Part shown: positions 8,136-16,048 of the stretch, in pieces | How the letters are laid out: every line of letters begins with the position of its first letter | Position numbering within the stretch: position 1 is the first letter of the stretch | From: JBEIDK01 sp040383485 | GTDB taxonomy: Bacteria > Bacteroidota > Bacteroidia > UBA4408 | NCBI GenBank assembly: GCA_040383485.1 | Contig: JBEIDK010000033.1 | Span: 1 to 27,063 of the forward strand | DNA length: 27,063 nucleotides | Direction of reading: 5' to 3' | The notes under the pieces: model-generated | What the model saw: only the letters and a program-made list of their open reading frames with translations | Database searches by the model: none | What the model was told of the DNA's origin: nothing | Position numbers and translations under genes: made by a program

Positions 8136-10085
8136 ATGATGAAAATTTTCAGAAAGAAATCCATTGCTCAAATACAAGCGCAAGTTGCTAAAGGTGAAAG
8201 TGAATCAGGACATGGTAGCTTGTCAAAGCATTTAGGAGTAAAAGACCTTACAGCATTTGGTATAGCTGCAATTATTGGTGCGGGCATATTTTCTACCATA
8301 GGTAATGCCAGTGCAAGTGGCGGACCAGCCGTTATTTTTTTATTTATTTTCACAGCACTTGCATGTGGTTTTTCAGCCTTTGCTTATGCTGAATTTGCCA
8401 GTTTAGTGCCTGTTTCGGGTAGCGCATATACTTACTCTTATGTTGCCTTTGGCGAAATTATGGCTTGGCTTATTGGATGGAGTTTAATAATGGAATATGC
8501 TATCGGTAACATCGCGGTTGCAATTAGTTGGAGTGATTATTTTACAGGATTACTCTCTTTAATTAGAATTCCTGCACTTAATATTGATGGAATTCATTTG
8601 CCATTATGGAGTACAATGGATTACCTAACTGCTAGAAATGGTTATAATGAAGCATTAAATCTAATTTCAAACGGAGTGCCACTAAACTCACTTTCTTCTA
8701 ACATTCAAGATGCGTATAATGCATATTTGTTTAGTCCTACGATTGGTAAACTACATATTGTTTGTGATGTGCCTGCCTTATTGATAATATTCTCTATAAC
8801 AGCGCTAGTTTACAGAGGAATTAAAGAAAGTAAAAATGCTGGAAATGCTATGGTTGTTATTAAGTTGGCTGTAGTATTGTTAATAATTGCAGTTGGCGTT
8901 TTTTATGTTGATGCTGGCAATTGGAGTCCATTTGCTCCAAATGGTGTAAGTGGTGTTTTAAAAGGTATTTCAGCTGTTTTTTTTGCATATATTGGTTTTG
9001 ATGCAATTTCAACAACTGCTGAAGAATGTAAAAATCCACAGCGCGACTTGCCAAGAGGAATGATGTACGCAATAATTATATGTACAATTCTTTACGTTTT
9101 AATTGCGTTGGTATTAACTGGTATGGTTAGTTACAAAGAGCTTGCAGTAGGCGACCCTTTAGCATTTGTTTTTGAAAAACTAAATTTAAAATGGATGAGT
9201 GGTATTATTGCTATAAGTGCTGTAGTAGCTATGGCGAGCGTTTTACTTGTTTTTCAGCTTGGACAGCCAAGAATTTGGATGAGTATGAGTAGAGATGGAT
9301 TATTGCCGAGTGCATTTTCTAGAATTCATCCTAAATACAAAACCCCTTCTTTTGCAACTATAATTACCGGTTTTGTTGTAGGTGTACCCGCTTTATTTTT
9401 GAATTTAACAGCTGTTACTGACCTATGCAGTATTGGTACCTTGTTTGCTTTTGTATTAGTTTGTGGAGGTGTTTTAGTTTTGCAGCATACCCATGCACAC
9501 GAAGAAAGAAAATTTAAAATACCTTATTTGAATTCTCAATTCATTTTTCCGACTTTACTAGTTGCTAGCCTTATTGTTGCCTATAAATTCAATAATAGTA
9601 GTTGCAATAATTTCTTGCATTCAAGAAAAGTAATGGATCCTGAAATTATATTCAATAAACTAAACATAGAACAGAAATCAGAATTATTAATCAAATCGAA
9701 TGAATTTGGAATCATGACCACAGAAATGGTTACCAGTAAAAATCCATTATTGCTTTTTATGCTTAGTTTAAATTTAAGTAACTATGAGGATTTTGTAAAA
9801 AGCACTTCATTGCCTGAGTCAATTATTTATGAGAAAGGATGGAACGTATTTAAGCACAATATTCCTTTGTGGATATTTTTTATTGCCTCATTTATTTTAG
9901 CATTTTATTGCTATAAATATAAGCTATCAATTATTCCAGTTTTAGGCCTAATTAGTTGCCTATTTATGATGAGTGAAATGGGAATTAGTAATTGGACAGG
10001 TTTTGGTATTTGGCTTATAGTTGGATTGATTATATATGCATTATATGGATTTAGAAAAAGTAAACTAAATAAGCTTATTCGTTGA
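8136..10085 (+). CDS. APC-superfamily amino-acid permease
   Basis: A polytopic membrane transporter of about 649 residues in the amino acid-polyamine-organocation superfamily, probably a proton-coupled amino-acid importer of the YfnA/cationic amino-acid transporter type. The first membrane segment contains the substrate-binding IIGAGIFSTIG motif; EFASLVPVSGSAYTYSY and AVFFAYIGFDAISTTAEECKNPQRDLPRG are further family landmarks, and RIWMSMSRDGLLP is the conserved loop after helix 8. The frame is open from a TTG at 8121, but the ATG at 8136 (or 8139) gives the usual soluble basic N-terminus. Two loops are long: about 70 residues after helix 4 and about 90 residues (near 486-575) before the last membrane segments. 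The transported amino acid cannot be told. It stands alone after the tRNA terminator. Confidence 0.88.
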   Translation: MMKIFRKKSIAQIQAQVAKGESESGHGSLSKHLGVKDLTAFGIAAIIGAGIFSTIGNASASGGPAVIFLFIFTALACGFSAFAYAEFASLVPVSGSAYTYSYVAFGEIMAWLIGWSLIMEYAIGNIAVAISWSDYFTGLLSLIRIPALNIDGIHLPLWSTMDYLTARNGYNEALNLISNGVPLNSLSSNIQDAYNAYLFSPTIGKLHIVCDVPALLIIFSITALVYRGIKESKNAGNAMVVIKLAVVLLIIAVGVFYVDAGNWSPFAPNGVSGVLKGISAVFFAYIGFDAISTTAEECKNPQRDLPRGMMYAIIICTILYVLIALVLTGMVSYKELAVGDPLAFVFEKLNLKWMSGIIAISAVVAMASVLLVFQLGQPRIWMSMSRDGLLPSAFSRIHPKYKTPSFATIITGFVVGVPALFLNLTAVTDLCSIGTLFAFVLVCGGVLVLQHTHAHEERKFKIPYLNSQFIFPTLLVASLIVAYKFNNSSCNNFLHSRKVMDPEIIFNKLNIEQKSELLIKSNEFGIMTTEMVTSKNPLLLFMLSLNLSNYEDFVKSTSLPESIIYEKGWNVFKHNIPLWIFFIASFILAFYCYKYKLSIIPVLGLISCLFMMSEMGISNWTGFGIWLIVGLIIYALYGFRKSKLNKLIR

Positions 10086-10219
10086 CCAATTATTGAGTAA
10101 AATAATTAATTATTGAATTCAAAATTCAAATCAATTAGTAATCAGAATTATTCTTTAATTACTACTGACAATTAAAATATAATTTATACTTGCATTTATT
10201 ATTAATGATTTTATAAAAA

Positions 10220-10831
10220 ATGAAAATAATTTGTATTGGACGTAATTATGCTGCTCATGCGGCAGAATTAAATAATAGTTTACCTGATAAGCCAATAATA
10301 TTTTTAAAGCCGGATACTGCACTATTAAAAAATAATTCCAGCTTCTATTATCCAGAATTTAGTAAAGACATTCATTTTGAATGTGAATTGGTATTTCGAA
10401 TTTGTAAAGAAGGGAAGAATATTTCGGAAAAATTTGCAATAAACTACTTAGATAAAGTTACAGTTGGTATTGACTACACTGCTCGCGACTTACAAGATGA
10501 TTGTAAGGCAAAAGGCTTACCTTGGGAACGTGCCAAATCTTTTGATGGTTCTGCAGTTGTTGGCGATATGATTGATATTAATGAAATTGAAGACATAAAC
10601 AATATTACTTTTACATTTTATAAAAATGACAATTTAGTTCAAGAAGGGAACAGTAGCTTAATGCTTTTTAAGTTGCCACGTTTAATTGCCGAAATTTCAA
10701 GTTTTATAACTTTAAAACAAGGCGATTTAATTTTTACCGGAACCCCAGTTGGAGTTGGACCTATAGCTATTGGAGATAAATTAAAAGGTTTTATTGAAGA
10801 TAAAAAACTTTTGCTATCGGATGTGAAGTAG
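10220..10831 (+). CDS. Fumarylacetoacetate hydrolase (FAH) family protein
   Basis: A 203-residue, single-domain member of the FAH family, whose enzymes cleave or decarboxylate beta-diketo acids (acylpyruvate hydrolase, oxaloacetate decarboxylase and relatives). Metal ligands are visible: Glu54 and Glu56 in FECELVF and Asp85 in VGIDYTARDLQ. The segments KSFDGSAVVGD and LIFTGTPVGVGP are the standard family blocks. It starts with MKIICIGRNYAAHAAELNN, the usual N-terminus of the short FAHD1-like group, so the ATG at 10220 is safe. A near-match to the -7 consensus (TATACTTG, 10185-10192) lies 27 bp upstream. It has no pathway neighbours, so the exact reaction is open; acylpyruvase or oxaloacetate decarboxylase are the best guesses. 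Confidence 0.88.
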   Translation: MKIICIGRNYAAHAAELNNSLPDKPIIFLKPDTALLKNNSSFYYPEFSKDIHFECELVFRICKEGKNISEKFAINYLDKVTVGIDYTARDLQDDCKAKGLPWERAKSFDGSAVVGDMIDINEIEDINNITFTFYKNDNLVQEGNSSLMLFKLPRLIAEISSFITLKQGDLIFTGTPVGVGPIAIGDKLKGFIEDKKLLLSDVK

Positions 10832-10997
10832 TAGTAGTTTCATCATATGATTCTATTGAAAAAAAATGAAAACTAAACTGAAATAAATATTGTGATATAG
10901 GTATACGAACTACAACTTATAAATCATTGCTAAATAATTTGCACAGCTATAAAAGTGACAATCTATTTGGTGTTAGAATACTTTTAAATTTATTAAT

Positions 10998-11414
10998 ATG
11001 TACTTTACTCCGCCTTATTTAAACTCCGAATTTATTTATAAGACCAGCCTTTCAGGTGGAAAAGGCGGACAAAATGTAAATAAAGTATCAACTAAAGTTC
11101 AACTTAACTTCTCTATTAATAATTCGAATATTCTTACCCCTGAAGAGAAACAAATTTTATTACAAGCTTTAGACTCAAAAATAAATGCAGAAGGCTATTT
11201 TCAAACTGTTTCTCAAACTGAACGTTCACAATTACTAAACAAAGAAATAGCTATCAAAAAACTATATTCATTATTTAATAAATGCTTTATTGTTCGTAAG
11301 AAGCGCAAAGCTACTAAACCTTCAAAGGGTTCAATACAAAGAAGAATAGGCAGTAAAAAAAGAAACTCAGAGTTAAAGCAGAATAGAAAAACTGATTTTG
11401 GTTTAGAAGATTAA
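10998..11414 (+). CDS. arfB: Alternative ribosome-rescue factor ArfB (YaeJ-type peptidyl-tRNA hydrolase)
   Basis: This 138-residue protein should enter stalled ribosomes lacking a stop codon in the A site and hydrolyse the peptidyl-tRNA. It carries the catalytic release-factor motif GGQ at residues 23-25 within SGGKGGQNVNKVSTKVQL, and a very basic C-terminal tail (KKRKATKPSKGSIQRRIGSKKRNSE) that in ArfB threads into the empty mRNA channel. The two parts and the length distinguish it from full release factors. It stands alone, 166 bp after the FAH gene and 88 bp before the DUF1599 gene. Confidence 0.93.
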   Translation: MYFTPPYLNSEFIYKTSLSGGKGGQNVNKVSTKVQLNFSINNSNILTPEEKQILLQALDSKINAEGYFQTVSQTERSQLLNKEIAIKKLYSLFNKCFIVRKKRKATKPSKGSIQRRIGSKKRNSELKQNRKTDFGLED

Positions 11415-11487
11415 TTATTGGATTGAATTTTAAACATCAATTTTAAACTCTTTAAATATTTTAACTTTCAAAAATGCTTTAATTATT

Positions 11488-11495
11488 TAGGTTTG
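11488..11495 (+). promoter_or_regulatory. Putative -7 promoter element (TAGGTTTG)
   Basis: A perfect TAnnTTTG match has only 7 bases between it and the ATG at 11503. If used, transcription would begin at or next to the start codon, giving a leaderless mRNA. Confidence 0.4.
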
Positions 11496-11502
11496 CAGGG
11501 CA

Positions 11503-12033
11503 ATGCAAAATACTAGTAAAGAATACGATGAAGTCATAAATAATTGTCGTTCATTATTTGAAAAAAAAATGATTGATTACGGTTGTGCTTGGCGTGTTCT
11601 GCGTCCTAGTTCAATTACTGACCAAATATTTATTAAAGCCAATAGAATAAGAAGTATTCAAGAAAAAGGAATACAAAAAATTGATGATGACATAAAAGAT
11701 GAGTTTATTGGCATAATAAATTATGCCGTAATTGGACTTATACAGCTAGAATTAGGTTATGCACAAAACGACGACTTAAACCCAATAACATGTATGGAAT
11801 TTTACAACAAATATGTTGGAAAAACCAAACAATTAATGGAGGATAAAAATCATGATTATGGCGAAGCATGGCGCGATATGCGTATAAGTTCATTAACTGA
11901 TTTAATTTTAATGAAATTATATCGCACGAAGCAAATTGAAGATAACAATGGTTCTACAATGGTAAGTGAAGGAGTTGATGCTAATTATATGGACATTCTT
12001 AATTATGCAGTTTTTGCAATGATTTTATTTTAA
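11503..12033 (+). CDS. Tandem DUF1599 (nucleotide-modification-associated domain) protein
   Basis: The 176-residue protein is made of two copies of the DUF1599 domain. The first (about residues 19-85) reads KKMIDYGCAWRVLRPSSITDQIFIKANRI, ending DEFIGIINYAVIGLI; the second (about 111-175) reads DKNHDYGEAWRDMRISSLTDLILMKLYRT, ending ANYMDILNYAVFAMI. The shared pattern of D-Y-G-x-A-W-R-x-x-R and D-I-x-N-Y-A-V shows an internal duplication. Pfam links DUF1599 to nucleotide modification or salvage in phages; its role in Bacteroidota chromosomes is unknown. It lies 26 bp before a DoxX/MauE-like gene, an arrangement I recall as conserved in Bacteroidota, often with tpiA following; tpiA is not here. 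Confidence 0.82.
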   Translation: MQNTSKEYDEVINNCRSLFEKKMIDYGCAWRVLRPSSITDQIFIKANRIRSIQEKGIQKIDDDIKDEFIGIINYAVIGLIQLELGYAQNDDLNPITCMEFYNKYVGKTKQLMEDKNHDYGEAWRDMRISSLTDLILMKLYRTKQIEDNNGSTMVSEGVDANYMDILNYAVFAMILF

Positions 12034-12059
12034 TTACTTATTTAATATTAAATTATAAA

Positions 12060-13184
12060 ATGAAATACTTAGTTATTTTTTCTAGATTTATTGTAGGTGT
12101 ACTTTTCATTATTTCAGGCCTAATAAAAGCGAATGACCCTTTAGGGTTTTCATACAAGCTTGAAGAGTATTTTACAGTTTTTGGTTGGGATTTTTTCAAG
12201 CCAATGGCCTTATCCTTGTCAGTAGCAATTACCGTTTTTGAAATTATTTGTGGAGTAGCTGTTCTTATAGGTAGCCGTATGAGATTATTTGCATGGTTAT
12301 TATTGTTGATGATTTTGTTTTTTACATTTCTTACTTTTTACTCTGCATATTTTAATAAAGTAACTGATTGCGGTTGTTTTGGAGATGCTTTGCATTTAAC
12401 ACCATGGCAATCCTTCAGCAAGGATATTATTTTGTTAATCTTTATTCTACCAATATTTTTATGGAAAGATAGAATTAATCCAATGTTTGGTTCAAAAGCA
12501 GATAATGGATTAATATTAGGAACAACAGCACTTTCTTTCTGGTTTAATTTACATTGTATTAACCATTTGCCCATAATAGATTTTCGTCCTTATAAAATTG
12601 GAACAAACTTAATTAAGGAAATGGCAATTCCTGAAGGTGCGCCAGTTGATGAATACGAAACCAAACTAGTTTATAAAAATAAAAAAACAGGAGAGAAAAA
12701 AGAATTTACAACTGCAGAATATTCAAAGGCTTCTTATTTATGGGAAGACACTTTAACATGGGCTTGGGACACAACTTTAACAAAACTTATTAAAGAAGGA
12801 TTTAAACCACATATTCATGATTTTAATATCACTAACAATGATGGTGAGAATGTAACACAAAATGTTTTAAACAAACCAGGATATACTTTACTGATCATCA
12901 ATTATAATTTAAACAAATCATCAAAAGAACATCAACCTGAAATAAATAAATTGGTTTCGGAATGCGAAAAAACTGGAATATCTGTAATAGGCTTAACAGC
13001 GAGTGTTTCTGAGTCTGAGGCATTCAGGCACGAAGTGCAAGCGATGTATCCTTATTATACAACGGATGAAACAGCATTAAAGACAGTGGTTCGTTCAAAT
13101 CCAGGATTGGTGCTCCTCAAACAAGGTACAGTGGTTAATATGTGGCATCATAATGATGTTCCAACGATTGATAAATTGAAATAA
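12060..13184 (+). CDS. BT_3928-like DoxX/MauE-family membrane protein
   Basis: A 374-residue protein whose first 150 residues are a four-helix DoxX/MauE-type membrane domain: FSRFIVGVLFIISGLIKANDPLGFSYKLEEYF is the family start, and DCGCFGD carries the Cys104-x-Cys106 pair typical of MauE-like proteins. The C-terminal half is soluble and resembles the thioredoxin-like part of BT_3928-type Bacteroidota proteins (PGYTLLIINYNLNKSS, then SVIGLTASVSESEAF, then PGLVLLKQGTVVNMWHHNDVP), but it has no CxxC redox pair. MauE/DoxD relatives act in disulphide handling or quinone-linked oxidation, so a redox role at the membrane is plausible but unproven. It probably shares a transcript with the DUF1599 gene 26 bp upstream. 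Confidence 0.83.
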   Translation: MKYLVIFSRFIVGVLFIISGLIKANDPLGFSYKLEEYFTVFGWDFFKPMALSLSVAITVFEIICGVAVLIGSRMRLFAWLLLLMILFFTFLTFYSAYFNKVTDCGCFGDALHLTPWQSFSKDIILLIFILPIFLWKDRINPMFGSKADNGLILGTTALSFWFNLHCINHLPIIDFRPYKIGTNLIKEMAIPEGAPVDEYETKLVYKNKKTGEKKEFTTAEYSKASYLWEDTLTWAWDTTLTKLIKEGFKPHIHDFNITNNDGENVTQNVLNKPGYTLLIINYNLNKSSKEHQPEINKLVSECEKTGISVIGLTASVSESEAFRHEVQAMYPYYTTDETALKTVVRSNPGLVLLKQGTVVNMWHHNDVPTIDKLK

Positions 13185-13410
13185 ATTATCAAAAAAAAAG
13201 ATAATTATAAATTGATATTTTTTGAGATTGTTTCTTAAAATAAAAAAAATAAGGGTATTTAGTCTCTATATAATTTATAATAAATAACTACATAATTTGT
13301 TATCAATTCAGAACTTAAGAAAAGCATTCATGCAAATTCTATAATATCTAATTATTGGCAATTTATAAATTCAATTTGTGTTATTCATTTAAAACTAGTT
13401 GACACTAAAA

Positions 13411-14754
13411 TCAATGTAAAATCCGGCTGTTTTTTGGATAATAATTATTAATTCTATTTTTTAATACTTTCATCCAACCTAGTGCAAAGCCCTTGTAACT
13501 TGCAATTGCCCATCCAACATGTTCTGTTTTAATTGTAACATTTTCTTTTTTAAGATATTTTATGGCATCGTTTAAATCTAAATCAATCTTTACAATATCT
13601 AGTTTAAGTAGGCTACTTAGTGCTAAAGAATGAGAAGGGATAAAATCTGAATGCATAAAATTTCCTACCTCAACTCCTACTTTCTTTATGTTTAAAAAAT
13701 TAGTTATAAATTCTATTTTTTCATAATGTTTATTGAATATGCAACAATTAAAATCATTTCTGCTTAATAGAATTTTATCATTTCCGAAGTTGACAAAACT
13801 TTCAAATTTTTTTGGACTTAACTTTGAATAATTATTATTCTTTAAATTATTTTTTCTTTGAATATTACCATTGTTTCGGTTTCTAAAAACTGTAATAAAA
13901 AAACCTTCTCCATCAACTTTATCAGGATAAAATCGATAACCATAAGCTTTATACTTATCAGAATTTGTCTCAACAATTCCCCATGATTCTTGATAAGGTA
14001 TGTTTACTGATTCTAAACCAAAATTATCAATCATATAGTCAGCAATATCTTCATTTTCAGATTTTGAGTAAGAACAAGTAGAGTAAACTAAATAACCATT
14101 TGAGTTTAAAGAAGGCAAAACATCATTTAGAATTTTGGATTGCCTAATACTGCACATTTCAACATTATTAAGGCTCCATTCTTTAGTAGCATTATTGTCC
14201 TTCCTAAACAATCCAGAACCACTACAAGGAGCGTCTACTAATACCAAGTCGAAGAATGACGATAGTTTAGAAAATTTTTCAGCTTCATTATTTGTCACTA
14301 CATTATTAATTCTTCCCCATTTATTTAAATTTTCAATTAATACTGAAACTCTATTATTGATTAATTCATTACTAACCAATAAGCAATCTTCACTTAAAAC
14401 ATCAAGTAATAGTGTTGATTTACCACCAGGAGCAGCGCAAAGGTCAAGGGCAGTATCAAATTTATTTTCATTTGAAATATATTTTATAATGTGGTTCAAA
14501 AACATTGAAGAGGCTTCTTGAACATAATAGCAACCCGCATGAAATAAAGGACTATAGGTAAAACTAGGACGTTCATTCAAGTAATAAGCACCTTCGCACC
14601 AAACTACTTTTTTTTGCGAATCAAAATCAGCAATTAACTTCTTACTGTTTAACCTTACACTTGTTGGAGCTATTTTTTTATGCGCTTCAATAAATGATTG
14701 CATATTATAGCCTTTTAACTTTGATAAGGTTTGCAGAAGTGAATCAGGAATCAT
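13411..14754 (-). CDS. RsmF/RsmB-like 16S rRNA (cytosine-C5) methyltransferase
   Basis: A 447-residue SAM-dependent RNA m5C methyltransferase of the NOL1/NOP2/Sun family. The SAM-binding motif ALDLCAAPGGKST lies at residues 102-114; the two cysteines of the mechanism are in DAPCSGSG (Cys177) and YSTCSYS (Cys227). The C-terminal extension ends in the RsmF-type block: HSDFIPSHSLALS, then GWAIASYKGFALGWMKVLKNRINNYYPKNSRI, a PUA-like RNA-binding part. The C-terminal block points to the RsmF branch (16S position 1407 in E. coli) rather than RsmB, since no NusB-like domain is at the front. It is divergent from the ZIP transporter with a 71-bp shared promoter gap. Confidence 0.9.
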   Translation of the reverse strand: MIPDSLLQTLSKLKGYNMQSFIEAHKKIAPTSVRLNSKKLIADFDSQKKVVWCEGAYYLNERPSFTYSPLFHAGCYYVQEASSMFLNHIIKYISNENKFDTALDLCAAPGGKSTLLLDVLSEDCLLVSNELINNRVSVLIENLNKWGRINNVVTNNEAEKFSKLSSFFDLVLVDAPCSGSGLFRKDNNATKEWSLNNVEMCSIRQSKILNDVLPSLNSNGYLVYSTCSYSKSENEDIADYMIDNFGLESVNIPYQESWGIVETNSDKYKAYGYRFYPDKVDGEGFFITVFRNRNNGNIQRKNNLKNNNYSKLSPKKFESFVNFGNDKILLSRNDFNCCIFNKHYEKIEFITNFLNIKKVGVEVGNFMHSDFIPSHSLALSSLLKLDIVKIDLDLNDAIKYLKKENVTIKTEHVGWAIASYKGFALGWMKVLKNRINNYYPKNSRILH

Positions 14755-14804
14755 CTATTGAAATTGAATGTGTATTATTATATAAATATGTATTAAAAAA
14801 AACT

Positions 14805-14812
14805 TAGTTTTG
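14805..14812 (+). promoter_or_regulatory. Putative -7 promoter element (TAGTTTTG)
   Basis: A perfect TAnnTTTG match lies 13 bases before the ATG of the ZIP transporter at 14826, predicting a leader of only a few bases. Confidence 0.4.
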
Positions 14813-14825
14813 ACGCCTCTAAATT

Positions 14826-15545
14826 ATGTTTCCTATTCAAATATCTATAATCCTTTTTGCAAGCACTTTTTTAAGTGGTCTTATTGTATTTATAAACAAA
14901 GGTGATAACAAAACATGGTTAAATTTATTACTTGCTTTTAGTGGTGCCTATTTATTTGCCATTTGTGCTTTGCATTTGTTGCCCGAAATTTATATGGCGA
15001 ATGCAAAAACATCAGGTATTTTTTTATTAATCGGTTTTTTTGTTCAAATCATTCTTGAACTTTTATCTGAAGGTATTGAACATGGTCACATTCACAAACA
15101 TAATCAAACCGAAAAATTATTTCCAATTGCAATGATGATTGGCCTATCAATACATGCCTTTCTTGAAGGAATGCCAATTATTGATTTCACTACTTCGTCA
15201 ATATCACAACCATTGCTTATTGGAATTATTATACACAATATCCCAATCTCTATAGCATTGATGACAGTATTGTTAAGTGCAAATATTTCTAAATATAAAG
15301 CCATGTTTTGGTTGGCACTATTTGCATTTATGTCGCCTTTAGGTAGTGTTTTTAGCTACATTCTAAATGTAAACTTTGTTGTAAGCCTGGGTCAATATTA
15401 CACTGCAATTATGGCTTTGGTTATTGGTATATTCCTTCATATTTCTACTACCATACTATTTGAAAGTTCCGATAATCACAAATTTAATATTATGAAATTT
15501 GTTGTAATTATCGCTGGTGCATTTATTGCATACTTAACCATTTAA
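14826..15545 (+). CDS. ZIP-family divalent metal transporter
   Basis: A 239-residue membrane protein with seven to eight hydrophobic helices, matching the ZIP (Zrt/Irt-like) family that imports zinc, iron or manganese into the cytoplasm. Landmarks are CALHLLPEIY in helix 2, a histidine-rich cytoplasmic loop EHGHIHKHN (residues 85-93), IHAFLEGMP in helix 4 (His110, Glu114) and IIIHNIPISIAL in helix 5 (His137, Pro140). In helix 5 the usual H-x-x-P-E has lost its glutamate (HNIPIS), which should leave one metal site altered, so metal preference cannot be inferred. It is convergent with and overlaps the thioredoxin-like gene by 4 bp. Confidence 0.88.
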   Translation: MFPIQISIILFASTFLSGLIVFINKGDNKTWLNLLLAFSGAYLFAICALHLLPEIYMANAKTSGIFLLIGFFVQIILELLSEGIEHGHIHKHNQTEKLFPIAMMIGLSIHAFLEGMPIIDFTTSSISQPLLIGIIIHNIPISIALMTVLLSANISKYKAMFWLALFAFMSPLGSVFSYILNVNFVVSLGQYYTAIMALVIGIFLHISTTILFESSDNHKFNIMKFVVIIAGAFIAYLTI

Positions 15546-16048
15546 TCATCAACTAACTTTCTAATTAAATCTATTTCCTTAAGCCAATTATAGCCTTCAA
15601 GTTTAGTAAGAATATTTTTGCCCGATTTGTTTAAAAGGAATGTCGTTGGGTAAATATTAACCCCAATGCTCGACAAGCCTTCTGGAATTGTTGTAAAAAG
15701 GATGTTATTGGAATTGATTCTATTTCTAAATTTTAGAAGCTTTGCATTGTCCTCATCTGTAATATAAATAACTCTAAAACTAGAGGTGTCAAATTTAGAG
15801 GCTAATTCATTAAGTATTGGCGTTTCCTTGGCGCAATCACTGCACCAGGTCTGAAAACATGAAACAATAATAACTTTACCTTTAAAACTATCAATTGATT
15901 TTTTAGTGTCTAAGTCAATTAAATATAACTCCTTACTTTGAAATTTTATTTCTGGCGTAAAAAAATACTTATAAACATTTTTACCAATTAGAAATAATAT
16001 TATGATGATAACTGTGAGTATTATATTAGTTGGAAAGTCTTTTCTCAT
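15542..16048 (-). CDS. TlpA/thioredoxin-like membrane-anchored redoxin
   Basis: The 168-residue protein has a short basic N-terminus, one membrane segment (about residues 8-24) and a thioredoxin-fold domain facing the periplasm. The active site is WCSDC (Cys69, Cys72) within IVSCFQTWCSDCAKETPIL, and the cis-proline region is seen at NIYPTTFLL. Redoxins of this type reduce disulphides in exported proteins or cytochromes. The Ser-Asp between the cysteines is uncommon for TlpA (usually x-Pro), so its redox potential may differ. Its ATG overlaps the TGA of the upstream GNAT-like gene (ATGA), so the two are translationally coupled. It is convergent with the ZIP gene. Confidence 0.86.
   Translation of the reverse strand: MRKDFPTNIILTVIIIILFLIGKNVYKYFFTPEIKFQSKELYLIDLDTKKSIDSFKGKVIIVSCFQTWCSDCAKETPILNELASKFDTSSFRVIYITDEDNAKLLKFRNRINSNNILFTTIPEGLSSIGVNIYPTTFLLNKSGKNILTKLEGYNWLKEIDLIRKLVDD

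Noticed and set aside
10870..11030. Open frame in the gap before arfB as a small gene
   Set aside because: It has no start codon, no resemblance to any family, and runs into arfB in another frame. The gap shows no clear promoter either, only one-mismatch versions of TAnnTTTG.
13184..13206. AATTATC-A9-GATAATT inverted repeat after the DoxX-like gene as a terminator
   Set aside because: The stem is seven AT-rich pairs and no T-tract follows on either strand; chance is likely in such AT-rich DNA. The rest of the 226-bp gap to 13410 shows nothing recognisable.
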